In this document: positions 19,566 to 28,696 of the stretch, in pieces
Layout: the number at the start of each line of letters is the position of its first letter
Position numbering within the stretch: position 1 is the stretch's first letter
Source: Synechococcus sp. 1G10
GTDB lineage: Bacteria > Cyanobacteriota > Cyanobacteriia > PCC-6307 > Cyanobiaceae
Assembly: GCF_002252625.1 (NCBI RefSeq)
Contig: NZ_NQKW01000002.1
Location: forward strand, 207,038-271,037
DNA length: 64,000 bases
Direction of reading: 5' to 3'
Translations under genes and position numbers: made by a program
Notes under the pieces: model-generated
What the model saw: only the letters and a program-made list of their open reading frames with translations
Told to the model about the DNA's origin: nothing
Database searches by the model: none

Positions 19566-20657
19566 ATGCTCAAAGCTGGAATCGTGGGGCTGCCCAACGT
19601 GGGCAAATCCACCCTGTTCAACGCCCTGGTGGCCAACGCCCAGGCCCAGGCGGCCAATTTCCCCTTCTGCACGATCGAGCCGAATGTGGGCGTTGTGGCA
19701 GTGCCTGACGGCCGGCTGCAGAGGCTCTCGGATCTCTCCAGCTCTCGTGAGATCGTCCCCACTCGGGTGGAGTTCGTCGACATCGCCGGTCTGGTGAAGG
19801 GAGCCAGTCAGGGGGAGGGCCTGGGTAACAAGTTCCTTGCCAACATCCGCGAGGTTGACGCGATCGTGCACGTGGTCCGCTGCTTCGAGGACGACGACGT
19901 CATCCACGTGTCTGGTGAGGTGGATCCGGTGCGCGACGCCGAAGTGATCAATCTGGAGCTGGGTCTGGCGGATCTGGGCCAGATCGAGAAGCGCCGCGAG
20001 CGGCTGAAGAAGCAGGCGCGCACCAGTAAGGAGGCCCAGGCCGAGGATGCCGCCCTGGCGCGGATCCAGGCGGAGCTCGAGCAGGGAGGTGCCGCCCGCA
20101 ACGTGGAGCTGGGGGAGGAGGAGGTGCCCATGCTCAAGCCCCTCGGGCTGCTCACCGCCAAGCCGATCATCTACGCCACCAACGTCTCGGAAGACGATCT
20201 GGCCGAGGGCAATGCCCACAGCCGCTCCGTGGAGGAGCTGGCTTTGAAGGAAGGTGCCGAGGCCGTGCGCATCTCGGCCCAGGTGGAGGCGGAGCTGATT
20301 GAGCTGGGCGAGGCTGAGCGCGCTGACTATCTGGAGGGCCTGGGGGTCAGCGAGGGTGGGCTGCAGAGCCTGATCCACGCCACCTACCGCCTGCTGGGCC
20401 TGCGCACTTACTTCACCACCGGCGAGAAGGAAACCCGCGCCTGGACGATCACCGCCGGTATGACCGCCCCCCAGGCCGCCGGGGTGATCCACACCGACTT
20501 CGAGCGGGGCTTCATCCGTGCCCAGACCGTGGCCTATGCCCAGCTCGTGGAGGCCGGCTCCCTGCCGGAAGCCCGCAACCGCGGCTGGCTGCGCAGTGAG
20601 GGTAAGGAGTACGTGGTCCAGGAAGGAGACGTGATGGAGTTTCTGTTCAACGTCTGA
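19566..20657 (+). CDS. ychF: Redox-regulated ATPase YchF (Obg-like)
   Basis: 363 residues. TRAFAC-class P-loop protein that prefers ATP over GTP and binds ribosomes. G1 GLPNVGKST (8-16), G3 DIAGLVKGA and the NVSE stretch in place of NKxD, which explains the altered nucleotide preference, are present. A coiled coil and the C-terminal TGS domain ([15 protein letters not shown]) follow. ATG 19566 was chosen because the protein then starts [13 protein letters not shown] as in the family; upstream codons are antisense to the HlyD gene. Confidence 0.95.
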   Translation: MLKAGIVGLPNVGKSTLFNALVANAQAQAANFPFCTIEPNVGVVAVPDGRLQRLSDLSSSREIVPTRVEFVDIAGLVKGASQGEGLGNKFLANIREVDAIVHVVRCFEDDDVIHVSGEVDPVRDAEVINLELGLADLGQIEKRRERLKKQARTSKEAQAEDAALARIQAELEQGGAARNVELGEEEVPMLKPLGLLTAKPIIYATNVSEDDLAEGNAHSRSVEELALKEGAEAVRISAQVEAELIELGEAERADYLEGLGVSEGGLQSLIHATYRLLGLRTYFTTGEKETRAWTITAGMTAPQAAGVIHTDFERGFIRAQTVAYAQLVEAGSLPEARNRGWLRSEGKEYVVQEGDVMEFLFNV

Positions 20658-20682
20658 GCAGATCGGCTCTCCCAGGCTCAGG

Positions 20683-21483
20683 TCAGGGCTCTGGATAGTT
20701 GAAGACCATCCCCTGCGGCACCCACTCGTGGTGGATGCTTGCGTCATAGACATACCAGGGGTCGGTGCGGGCGTAATCCTCCGGAAGGGTGTCCAGCAGT
20801 ACCCAGGCGATGAATGCCACGGCCAGTTCCGTGGGGATCAAGTTGGGCTGGTTCATGCGGAAAAAGGCCGCCATCTCGAAGTCGGCCGGATCGGGAGTGC
20901 GCAGATCCGCCTGCATGTCCGTATCCACTTCCCCGGGGATCAGCTCGGCCACCGCCATGGTGGCCGAGCACTCCAGCTGCAGGGAGCGGCTCACGGAATG
21001 CAGGGCATGTTTGCTCATGCAGTAGAGGGAGAGCCCTGGGAAGGTTTCGTGGGCTGAGCGGGTGGAGAGATTCAGCACCCGGACTGCGGGCAGCATGCGC
21101 TGCGCCAAGGCCACACTCAGCCGCGCGGGGGCAATGGCCATGAGCGTCAGAGCCGCCGTCATGGCGTTGCTGGAGTGAGCCACCAGCGGACCGACCGGCG
21201 TGACCGCCCCGGCTCCATTCACCAGGGCTGCGATGCTCCGGGCGCCCAGGGCAAGCTCGATGCCCTCGATGGCAGCCTCGATTCCGGCGGGGGTGGAAAG
21301 ATCAGCTTCCACCAGTTGCAGATCGTCGTCGTCGGCTGGCAGGGTGCAGCTCTCAATCCTGCGCACCACAGCAATCACGGGACGCCCGCGCTGGCGGAGC
21401 TGATTCACAAGCTCGCGGCCCAGGCCGCGACTGGCACCGGTGACCACGACGACGCCCGCTGGCAGTTGGTCAATCTGTGACAT
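20683..21483 (-). CDS. Short-chain dehydrogenase/reductase
   Basis: 266 residues, classical SDR. Cofactor motif TGASRGLGR (15-23), NGAG near 88-92 and the catalytic YCMSK (Tyr-x3-Lys) with an upstream Ser in LNLSTRSA. The substrate cannot be predicted; the C-terminal segment DPWYVYDASIHHEW is unusually aromatic and may shape the pocket. Starts at ATG 21483, convergent with ychF. Confidence 0.85.
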   Translation of the reverse strand: MSQIDQLPAGVVVVTGASRGLGRELVNQLRQRGRPVIAVVRRIESCTLPADDDDLQLVEADLSTPAGIEAAIEGIELALGARSIAALVNGAGAVTPVGPLVAHSSNAMTAALTLMAIAPARLSVALAQRMLPAVRVLNLSTRSAHETFPGLSLYCMSKHALHSVSRSLQLECSATMAVAELIPGEVDTDMQADLRTPDPADFEMAAFFRMNQPNLIPTELAVAFIAWVLLDTLPEDYARTDPWYVYDASIHHEWVPQGMVFNYPEP

Positions 21484-21531
21484 CGTAAAAACAATGGACG
21501 GTTAAAACCAATGGCTGGAACTCTGATGGGG

Positions 21532-21834
21532 TCAGGCTCCGCTTGGTGCATCAGTCTGCAGCCAGATCGAGGTTGAACCAGACTCGCTGGCGGGATTGGG
21601 ATACTTGATCGCGATCACCATCGAGTCGGGCCCGAAGGGATGCTCCATCAGCGTTGTCGAGAATCCGGCCTCCTTCATCCAGCCGGTGTAGTCGGCGCAG
21701 TCGGCGCCTGTGTCATCGAAGCCGCCTGGTGTTTCGAGGAGCATGTTCATACTTATCAGCAGTCCAAAAGAATTCTGGAATCGATCGTCGTCTGAGGTAC
21801 ACGGCCATACCGGTCTGCAGGATTTTTTCAGGAT
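21532..21834 (-). pseudogene. C-terminal remnant of a SAM-dependent O-methyltransferase
   Basis: The frame opens just after an in-frame TGA at 21835-21837 and runs about 100 codons. It reads ...[39 protein letters not shown] and [13 protein letters not shown]. This matches the last third of dimerisation-type O-methyltransferases, where an NML-x-TPGG segment precedes the final helix and beta hairpin. The catalytic SAM-binding Rossmann part is absent, and only 56 bases separate the fragment from the next gene, so the N-terminal two thirds are deleted. An internal ATG at 21750 could give a 72-residue peptide but would have no active site. Confidence 0.7.
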
Positions 21835-21890
21835 TCACGGCTGCTGCATGGATGTCTGCTTGCCTGACTCGGTCACTCTGAATACAGGGC

Positions 21891-22622
21891 TCAAGACCAG
21901 TCCAGAGCCGGAAGCCCGCGGAAGGCGTGGCGTACGCCGGTGCTCCAGCCGGTGCTCAGGGCTGAGAAGTAGGGGTCGCCATCGAGGAAGCGGCGTCTGT
22001 GGCGAATGGCCAGGCTGTCGCGCTCGTACCAGATCAGGTCGATCGGCATGCCCACCGACAGATTGCTGCGCATGGTGGAATCGAAGGACACCAGTACGCA
22101 TTTGGTGGCATCAGCCAATGTCGTGGCCGGGGTGATCACACGGTCGATGATCGGCTTGCCGTATTTCGCTTCGCCGGTCTGCAGGAAGGGTGTGTCTTCG
22201 CCAGCTTCGATGAAGTTGCCTTCGGCGTAGATGCGAAACAGCCGCGGGGCTTCCCCCCTGATCTGGCCGCCCAGAATGAATGAGGCGTTGAATTTCAGTG
22301 CACTGCCCTCCATGAAGGGGGCATCGCGATGCTCGATGTCGCGCATCGCATCCGATACCAGCATGGCCACATCGAACAGGGTCTGGGCGTTCCACAGGGT
22401 GGAGGTGCCATCGTTGCGACTGGCCCGCTGTTGCAGCAGGCTCACCACCGCCTGGGTGCCGGCCAGGCTGCCCGAACTGAGCAGAACGATCACCCGATCA
22501 CCGGGCCGCTCAAAGGTGGTCATCTTGCAGAACCTGGCGAAATCATCGACGCCGGCATTGGTGCGCGAATCGGAGGCCATCACCAGACCCTCCTGCAGCA
22601 GCATGCCCACGCAATACGTCAC
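21891..22622 (-). CDS. Anbu-type proteasome-like protein
   Basis: 243 residues from a GTG at 22622, beginning (M)TYCVGMLLQEGLVMASDS, then RTNAGVDD. This is the Anbu (ancestral beta subunit) family, an HslV/20S-beta relative; Thr2 would become the N-terminal residue after Met removal, and the DSRTNAG segment is conserved. Anbu proteins form open helical rings; peptidase activity is weak or unproven. In many bacteria anbu sits with an alpha-E gene, a circularly permuted ATP-grasp gene and a transglutaminase-like gene. None is here. Confidence 0.88.
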   Translation of the reverse strand: MTYCVGMLLQEGLVMASDSRTNAGVDDFARFCKMTTFERPGDRVIVLLSSGSLAGTQAVVSLLQQRASRNDGTSTLWNAQTLFDVAMLVSDAMRDIEHRDAPFMEGSALKFNASFILGGQIRGEAPRLFRIYAEGNFIEAGEDTPFLQTGEAKYGKPIIDRVITPATTLADATKCVLVSFDSTMRSNLSVGMPIDLIWYERDSLAIRHRRRFLDGDPYFSALSTGWSTGVRHAFRGLPALDWS

Positions 22623-22732
22623 AGTCTGATTTTCGCTTTGGCGGCTCCATTTTTACGGTGGACCCGCTCCAGCGTCTGTCCCGGCGGCGCCCCACTGAGG
22701 GGGGACAATGGGAGCAGCTGCAGTGGCCGGTG

Positions 22733-22963
22733 ATGCCCACATCCCAGACGTCTCCCGCCAACGATCCGGAAGCGCCAATCAATCCGGCCGCTCCCGCCGA
22801 TCACCCCCACAACTTCGAGGTTCAGAAGGAACTGCACCAGCGGATCCGCAACGACCCCGACTACGACGACTGGGAATACGGCACCGAGCCGCTCCCCCAT
22901 GAGTCGGAAGCCTGGATCCGTGCCCAGAAGGCCAACGCCAACACCCAGGTCGAGGGCACCTGA
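22733..22963 (+). CDS. Hypothetical small acidic protein
   Basis: 76 residues from ATG 22733, or longer by 25 codons from a GTG at 22658. Pro-rich and disordered at the start, then an acidic segment with RIRNDPDYDDWEYGTEPLPH. No domain or membrane segment. Base composition and position 3 GC fit the neighbouring genes, and the segment lacks a competing frame on the opposite strand, so it is likely real. I do not recognise it; similar small acidic proteins occur in picocyanobacteria. Confidence 0.6.
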   Translation: MPTSQTSPANDPEAPINPAAPADHPHNFEVQKELHQRIRNDPDYDDWEYGTEPLPHESEAWIRAQKANANTQVEGT

Positions 22964-22978
22964 GGGGCGCGCCATTGC

Positions 22979-24229
22979 TCAGGGGCCCGCCTGGATCCGC
23001 CGCTGACCGGGGTGGGGATGGAAGCGGTTCAGCTCCCCCACCAGCAGCAGCCCCAGCAGGCTCAGCATTGTCATCAAGAGCCAGAGGCCGGCTCCGTGCC
23101 GTTGGTTTTCCAGCAGCCAGCCCCCCACCAGAGGAGCCACAAACGAGCTGATCGCGAAGCACTGGGAGAACAGGGCCAGAGCCATCCCCTGGTGCGTTGC
23201 CGGAGTGATTTCGATCACCGCTTCACTGGCGGTTGGGAGGAAGGCCGCCGCCGCTGCCGCCAGGGGTACCTGGGCCAGCACCAGCAGGGGCAGGCTCTGC
23301 CAGCCCAGGGCTGAGAGGGCCAGCAGCAGGCTGCCGAGCGCAAAGCCAAGCAGGCTCCAGCCCAACCCAAAGGCCACCGGCCGCTCCGACAGCCAGCGCC
23401 CCAGAGGCCACTGGAACAGCAGCAGCAAGCTGAGCTGCAGGCCCAGCAGCAGGGCCCCGAGACTCTCGGGCAGCGGTGCCCGCTCCAGCCCACCGCGCAC
23501 CAGATCCAGCGGCAAGGCGCTCTGCAGGAGCGACACCATGGCCGTGGCCAGCAGCGTCACCCCCAGCAGGGGGAGCAGGGGCTTCACCCACTGGCGCCAG
23601 GGCAGCCGGCGATCCCCGTCGCTGCTGGCGGCCGCCACGGGCAGAGGCGAGCGCAGCAGCAGGGTGATCACCACCACCATGCAGGCGATGTCGACCAGAT
23701 AGATGCCGCGCAGGTGTCGGCTGCCCGCCAGCAGGGCTCCCAGCAGCACCCCCAGGGCCACGCCCAGGGCATCACCGGTTCTGACCAGCGCGTAGGCACG
23801 GCTGGTGGGCAGGGGCGGCGCACTCAGGGGAACCGCCAGCTCGATCGCCGGCCAGTAGATCCCCATCGCCGTGCCCAGCAGCACCTGCCCCAGCACGAAG
23901 GCGACGAAGGTTTCCGCCCTGAACAGCTGGCTGTCGGCCAGCACTGAGATCAGTGCCGCCAGCAGCACCGGCCGGGTGGTGCTGAGGCCATGGTCGAGCC
24001 ACCAGCCGCTCAGCAGCCGCCCCAGGGTGCCGGCCAGTGCCGCGGCGGCCAGGCCCTGACCCACCTCCAGGGCCGAGAACTGCGCCTGGTGAAACACCAC
24101 CGGGGTGAGATAGAGGATCCCCCCAGCCCCGAAGCTGCCCACCAGCCGGATCACGGTCAGTTCGCGCAGCGGCGCGGGAAACTGGAGCCACCAGATCGGT
24201 TGGCTTGCTCCTGCCTGCGGCTCAGTCAC
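22979..24229 (-). CDS. Major facilitator superfamily transporter
   Basis: 416 residues from GTG 24229, with twelve hydrophobic helices and a central soluble loop (PLPVAAASSDGDRRLPW). MFS hallmarks are the GRLLSGWWLDHG loop between helices 2 and 3 and the matching GRWLSERP loop in the second half. The substrate cannot be inferred. Its start overlaps the start of the divergent hydrolase by about 25 bases if that gene begins at 24205. Confidence 0.85.
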   Translation of the reverse strand: MTEPQAGASQPIWWLQFPAPLRELTVIRLVGSFGAGGILYLTPVVFHQAQFSALEVGQGLAAAALAGTLGRLLSGWWLDHGLSTTRPVLLAALISVLADSQLFRAETFVAFVLGQVLLGTAMGIYWPAIELAVPLSAPPLPTSRAYALVRTGDALGVALGVLLGALLAGSRHLRGIYLVDIACMVVVITLLLRSPLPVAAASSDGDRRLPWRQWVKPLLPLLGVTLLATAMVSLLQSALPLDLVRGGLERAPLPESLGALLLGLQLSLLLLFQWPLGRWLSERPVAFGLGWSLLGFALGSLLLALSALGWQSLPLLVLAQVPLAAAAAAFLPTASEAVIEITPATHQGMALALFSQCFAISSFVAPLVGGWLLENQRHGAGLWLLMTMLSLLGLLLVGELNRFHPHPGQRRIQAGP

Positions 24230-25803
24230 AACACGTTCGCCGGGGGCTGGCACTCCTGACCAGTCTGCTGGTGGGCTCGGCGACGCCGCTGCTGGCAGTT
24301 TCAGCTCGGGCCGCCGACCGGCTGGATGTGCAGCTCGATGGCCTCTCGCTGCCCCTCGATCTGCACCAGCTCGATGCCTGGAGCCGGGACCCGAAGGGCA
24401 GCCGCAGTGAACTGGCCATCTGGTTCGAGCTGCTCGATGAGCGCAGTCGCGACGATCTGGTGTCCTTGCTGCGGGCACCCCTGCTGCGTGACCGCGGCTT
24501 CGCTCTGCAGTTGCTGCAGAGCTGGGCTGGCCGCCAGGTGCTGCAGGAGGTGGGCGAACTGTTCGCTGGAGGGAAACCCGGCAGCGGCGTGCTGCTGCTC
24601 ACCACCCTGCGGGAGCGGCTGCAGCGGCCCGAGCCGATTCGGTTCGTGGAACTGTTGCTGGCGGTGCCCACTCCCCAGCTCACCCTCGATCTCGATGGGC
24701 TGCTGCAGCTCGCGGGCCTCTGGCGGCAGCAGCTGGACGAGCAGGCTCTTGCGCTGAAGAGATTACGGGACCTGCCGCTGCGCATCCGGAAGGATTCAGC
24801 GACCAGGGAACGGCTCTCGGCGATTCAGCCTGAGCTCAGTCCCAGATCCATTGCCCTGACGGTGGCCCACCGGTCAGCCCCGCTGGAGCTTGAACTCTGG
24901 CCGGCCGCGACGCCCCGCCAGGGTTCATGGGTGGTGCTGATGCCGGGACTGGGGGGCAGCAGTGCCCAGCTCGGCTGGATGGCCCAGGGCCTGGCGGCCA
25001 GGGGCTGGCCGGTGGTTCTGATCGAGCACCCCGGCAGCAACGAGACGGCGGTGCGCCAGATGCTCGATGGCCAGCGCCCTCCGCCCGGGGCTGAAACCTT
25101 GCCCGATCGTCTGGCGGATGTGGAGGCGGTCCTGGCGGCGGAGGGGCAGGGGCAGATTCCCCGGCTTGGCCACTCGGTGGTGTTGATGGGCCACTCCCTG
25201 GGGGGGCTTTCGGCGCTGCTGGCGAGCGGTCTGCGCCCGGCCCCGGGCCTGGCCCGCCGCTGCGACCGGGCTCTGGATGTGATCCCCCTGATCAACATCT
25301 CCAGATTGCTGCAATGTCAGCTTCAGGAGGTGGCCCTGCCGGAGCCGGCCAGCGGCCAGCCGAGAACCCTGGCTGCCGTGGTGAGCCTGAACGGCTTCGG
25401 CAGCCTGCTCTGGCCTGGCCGTGGTCTGGAGCGGCTCAAGGCCCCGCTGCTGATCACAGGCGGCGGGCTGGATCTGGTCACCCCGCCGGTGAGCGAGCAG
25501 CTGGCACTGTTCCTGCAGCACCCGGATCCACGCAGCCGTCTGGTGATGGTGGAGGGCGGCAGCCACTTCTCCGTGGTGCGCGTCAAGGAGCACGAGCAGG
25601 CGCTCTGGCGGCTCGGTGATGGCCTGGTGGGGGTGGAGCCGGTGCGGGTCCAGGAGCTGCTGCTCAGCCTCACCAGCGAGTTCCTGGCGTCAGTGGACAC
25701 GGCCGCGCCGATGGCCCCTCAGCGCCGCAGCCGCGATGGCGTGACGGCCTATGTGCTTGACGGCCGCAATGCCCGGCGCTGGCGCAGCCGCATCGGCCGC
25801 TGA
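24205..25803 (+). CDS. Secreted alpha/beta hydrolase with N-terminal DUF1400 domain
   Basis: 532 residues. A Sec signal peptide (h-region LALLTSLLVG.., cleavage after ARA at 36) is followed by a DUF1400 domain (about 38-190), a cyanobacteria-specific helical module, and an alpha/beta-hydrolase fold: oxyanion segment MPGLGGSSAQLG, nucleophile elbow GHSLGG (Ser near 331) and a late His in GGSHFSVV. Probably a periplasmic lipase/esterase; substrate unknown. Start is the TTG at 24205, because it gives a full signal peptide; a GTG at 24271 would truncate it. Confidence 0.82.
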   Translation: MLLPAAQSQHVRRGLALLTSLLVGSATPLLAVSARAADRLDVQLDGLSLPLDLHQLDAWSRDPKGSRSELAIWFELLDERSRDDLVSLLRAPLLRDRGFALQLLQSWAGRQVLQEVGELFAGGKPGSGVLLLTTLRERLQRPEPIRFVELLLAVPTPQLTLDLDGLLQLAGLWRQQLDEQALALKRLRDLPLRIRKDSATRERLSAIQPELSPRSIALTVAHRSAPLELELWPAATPRQGSWVVLMPGLGGSSAQLGWMAQGLAARGWPVVLIEHPGSNETAVRQMLDGQRPPPGAETLPDRLADVEAVLAAEGQGQIPRLGHSVVLMGHSLGGLSALLASGLRPAPGLARRCDRALDVIPLINISRLLQCQLQEVALPEPASGQPRTLAAVVSLNGFGSLLWPGRGLERLKAPLLITGGGLDLVTPPVSEQLALFLQHPDPRSRLVMVEGGSHFSVVRVKEHEQALWRLGDGLVGVEPVRVQELLLSLTSEFLASVDTAAPMAPQRRSRDGVTAYVLDGRNARRWRSRIGR

Positions 25804-25812
25804 AGGCGTGGC

Positions 25813-26832
25813 TCAGAAGCGGATGCGTGGATCCAGCACCGCCACCAGCATGTCCACCGTCACGCTCACCAGCACCACCAGGGCCGCCACCACCACCACA
25901 ATCCCCTGCACCAGGGGGTAGTCGCGCTGGCCGATGGCCTCCTGCAGCCGGAAGGCGATGCCGGGCCAGGAGTAGGTGACCTCGATCAGCAGGGCGCCAC
26001 CGATCAGAGACGCCACGGTGATACCTGTGATCGTGAGCACTGGCAGCAGCGCATTCGGCAGGGCATGGCGCAGCACCACCCGGGTTTCACTCAGGCCCCG
26101 GCTGCGGGCCGCTTCCACGTAGTCGGAGCGCAGCACCCTGCGGAGGTTGAGTCGCAGGGCGTTGGCGAAGATGCCGCTGAGCAGCAGGCCCAGGGTGCTG
26201 GCGGGCAGCACCAGGTGCCGCAGGCTGCCGGCCAGCTGCTGGGGATTGCCGGCGCGCAGGCTGTCGAGCAGATAGAAGCCGCTGCCGCTGGGAGGCATCA
26301 GGGTGGCGGGGAAGCGCCCTCCCACCGGCAGCCAGCCCAGCCAGACGGCGAAGATCAGCTGGATCACCATTGCGGCCCAGAACGGCGGCAGGGCATAGGT
26401 GCCGATGCCATAGAGCCTGCCGGCCAGATCGAGCCTGCCCTCGGGGCGAGCGATGCCGCTGAAGCCCACCGCCAACCCGAGCACCGCGGCGATCAGCAGC
26501 GCACACAGTCCCAGTTCGAGGCTGGCCGGCAGGCTCTGGCGGATCACCTCCAGCACCGGTGTCTGGTTGGTGAGCGATTCCCCCAGATTCCCCTTGACCA
26601 GATCGGCCAGGAAGTGGCCGTATTGGGCCGGCAGGGGCTGGTCGAGCCCCAGCTGCTGGCGCAGGGCCTGACGCGCCGCCTCCGGCGCCCGTGTGCCCAG
26701 CAGGGCGTCGATGGGATCCCCGGGCGCCAGCCGCAGCAGCAGAAACACCAGAGTGGCGATCAGCCAGAGCATCACAGGAGCGAGCAGCAGCCGGCTGCCC
26801 AGGTAGCCCAGCAGCTGACGGCGGCGGCTCAT
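25813..26832 (-). CDS. ABC transporter permease, DppB/OppB family
   Basis: 339 residues with six membrane helices; GYLGSRLLLAPVMLWLIATL opens the first. The EAA loop EAARSRGLSETRVVLRHALP (with the conserved Gly) contacts the ATPase. Inner-membrane permease for peptides, nickel or other small solutes. ATG 26832 overlaps the stop of the substrate-binding lipoprotein gene by 4 bases. The DppC-type second permease and the ATPases are missing here and must be encoded elsewhere. Further upstream codons are antisense-derived. Confidence 0.92.
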   Translation of the reverse strand: MSRRRQLLGYLGSRLLLAPVMLWLIATLVFLLLRLAPGDPIDALLGTRAPEAARQALRQQLGLDQPLPAQYGHFLADLVKGNLGESLTNQTPVLEVIRQSLPASLELGLCALLIAAVLGLAVGFSGIARPEGRLDLAGRLYGIGTYALPPFWAAMVIQLIFAVWLGWLPVGGRFPATLMPPSGSGFYLLDSLRAGNPQQLAGSLRHLVLPASTLGLLLSGIFANALRLNLRRVLRSDYVEAARSRGLSETRVVLRHALPNALLPVLTITGITVASLIGGALLIEVTYSWPGIAFRLQEAIGQRDYPLVQGIVVVVAALVVLVSVTVDMLVAVLDPRIRF

Positions 26833-28424
26833 GGCGCAGGCCTCGAAGCGGCAGGCCGCTGCTGAAGCTGGCTGAGCACCACGCGGCCGGAACCATCGAA
26901 CACGGGAGTGCTCAGGCTGGCCTGGGCCCAGGCCCGTGGCGCCACCAGCCAGACCGGGATGTAGGGGGCGGCGGCGGCGGTGTCCCGCTGCAGACGCCTC
27001 AGCAGCTCGATCCGCTCGCTTCCCTCCAGGCTCTGGCTGAGGAGCAGCTCCTCGTTCAGGCCCGGGCGGGTCCAGAAGCTGCCGCTGGCGGCACTGGGCC
27101 CTTCCAGGCAGCGATAGCCCACGGCCTTGTTGCAGCCCAGCAGCGGCTGCAGGTAGTTGTCGGCGTCGGGATAGTCGCCCATCCACTCCAGCAGGATCGA
27201 GGCGAAGGCCCCCTCGCCGAGCTGACGGTAGGCGGTGGTGGATTCCATGCCGCTCACCTCCAGAACGATGCAGTCACCCAGATCCCGGCGCAGCTGTTCC
27301 TTCCAGATCAGGGCGAAGAGTTTGTCGGCGGGGATGTTGGAGCGGAAGGTGAAGGGCAGGTTCAGCGTGCGGCCCCGGCAGTAGCCGGCCTGCTCGAACA
27401 GCCGCCGCGCCTGCGCCGGGTCGTAGGCCGGCCAGGCCGTCGGTTCGGAGCCGCTCAGGCTGGGGGGCACCAGATCTCGCAGCGGCGGCCGCAGGCCATG
27501 GGTCACCCGCTGGCTGATCAGTTCGTGGTCAAGGCTGTGGGCAATGGCACGGCGTACCAGCGGGTTCTTCAGGGGCGGCTGGTCGCTGAGCAGGGTCAGG
27601 TACCCGATCTCCAGCGCCGGACCAACCCCTTCCAGCAACCGTCCCCGTTGGGCGTCCTGGTGCAGGGAGAGCTGCTGGTCGCCCTCCAGGCTCGTGGAGA
27701 GCAGCACATCCACCTCGCCGCTGCGCATGGCCCCGTAGAGAGCCGTGGAGTTGCTGAGGTTGACCAGGTCAAGCCCCTTGTTGGCTGGACGCTCCCCCCA
27801 GTAGTCGTTGAAGGGCTCCAGCCGCTGCTGCTGGTCGGCGAAGAAGGTGAGCTTGTAAGGGCCAGTGCCCACGAAGCGGTCGTTGAGGAAGCGCTTGTCG
27901 TGGCTTCGGTAGGCAGTGGGGGAAAGGGGCGTGAGACTGACGGCGCTCAGCATCTGGGGCAGGGCGGTGAAGGGGCGCCGCAGCTTCAGTTCCAGCTCAT
28001 GGCTGCCACTGGCCCGCACTGAAACGATTCGATCCCCCAGCAGATAACTGAGCTTGCCGATGGCCAGAAACCGCTCCAGGGTGAACACCATGGCGGCGGC
28101 ATCGAAGCGGGTGCCGTCGTGGAAGCGGACTCCCTGCCGCAGCGGCACCCAGGCGGTGAGCCGATCCGGACTCAGCCTCGGCAGGGCCGTGGCCAGCCGT
28201 GGCTCCAGCTGACCCTTGGCATCGATCACGTAGAGCGGATCGCCGATGGCGCTGATCAGCTGGAGAGCCCCGAAGCTGTAGGTGGCGGCCGGGTCCACCG
28301 AATCGATCCTGGTGCGGCTGCCCACCACCAGCCGCCCCCCGGGCCCTTGGGGCTGACAACCCAGCAGCGCCCCCATCAGGATGGCCAGCAAGGACACCGT
28401 GCGCAGCCGCTTCAAGCCAGGCAA
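26829..28424 (-). CDS. ABC transporter substrate-binding lipoprotein, family 5
   Basis: 531 residues. Lipoprotein signal with lipobox ALLGC, Cys23 being the lipid site. The SBP_bac_5 fold is recognisable from VDPAATYSFGALQLI, the LRQGVRFHDGTRFDAAAMVF signature segment and FVGTGPYKL. Family members bind peptides, nickel, haem or glutathione in the periplasm. Coupled to the permease gene (4-base overlap). Substrate unknown. Confidence 0.9.
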   Translation of the reverse strand: MPGLKRLRTVSLLAILMGALLGCQPQGPGGRLVVGSRTRIDSVDPAATYSFGALQLISAIGDPLYVIDAKGQLEPRLATALPRLSPDRLTAWVPLRQGVRFHDGTRFDAAAMVFTLERFLAIGKLSYLLGDRIVSVRASGSHELELKLRRPFTALPQMLSAVSLTPLSPTAYRSHDKRFLNDRFVGTGPYKLTFFADQQQRLEPFNDYWGERPANKGLDLVNLSNSTALYGAMRSGEVDVLLSTSLEGDQQLSLHQDAQRGRLLEGVGPALEIGYLTLLSDQPPLKNPLVRRAIAHSLDHELISQRVTHGLRPPLRDLVPPSLSGSEPTAWPAYDPAQARRLFEQAGYCRGRTLNLPFTFRSNIPADKLFALIWKEQLRRDLGDCIVLEVSGMESTTAYRQLGEGAFASILLEWMGDYPDADNYLQPLLGCNKAVGYRCLEGPSAASGSFWTRPGLNEELLLSQSLEGSERIELLRRLQRDTAAAAPYIPVWLVAPRAWAQASLSTPVFDGSGRVVLSQLQQRPAASRPAP

Positions 28425-28465
28425 AGCGTTCAGGAGGCTCCTGGAGGATGGTCAGAGGCCCCCAT

Positions 28466-28696
28466 TCAAGACCGCGACGGGCAGCTCTGGGAATGGGGCA
28501 GGTGATGAAGTTCCACCTGGCGGATCGACACCTCGAACACCGGAGAGCCGTGCCGCGCCAGGGGCCAGCGGCGCACCCAGCAGCGGTCATGGGGTGCATC
28601 GACACCGATCACCTGATACAGGCCATCGCTCGTGGGTCCGGCGCTGAGCGCCATGTCGGCACTGAGGTGAACGCAGTCACCCTGATGGAGGGTCAT
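28466..28696 (-). CDS. Conserved cyanobacterial hypothetical protein
   Basis: 76 residues: MTLHQGDCVHLSADMALSAG, then YQVIGVDAPHDRCWVRRWPL, GSPVFEVSIRQV and a His-rich end. The compact beta pattern resembles small cyanobacterial SH3-like proteins of unknown function. Soluble. It precedes the ABC lipoprotein gene by about 40 bases on the same strand. I do not recognise a function. Confidence 0.65.
   Translation of the reverse strand: MTLHQGDCVHLSADMALSAGPTSDGLYQVIGVDAPHDRCWVRRWPLARHGSPVFEVSIRQVELHHLPHSQSCPSRS

Noticed and set aside
21962..21985. GAAGTAGG-like string resembling part of a cyanobacterial glutamine-riboswitch motif
   Set aside because: It lies inside the anbu coding region and the remaining conserved riboswitch elements are absent.
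22658..22732. GTG-initiated N-terminal extension of the small acidic protein
   Set aside because: Composition is Arg/Gln-rich without support; the ATG at 22733 gives a protein with consistent local composition. Kept only as an alternative.
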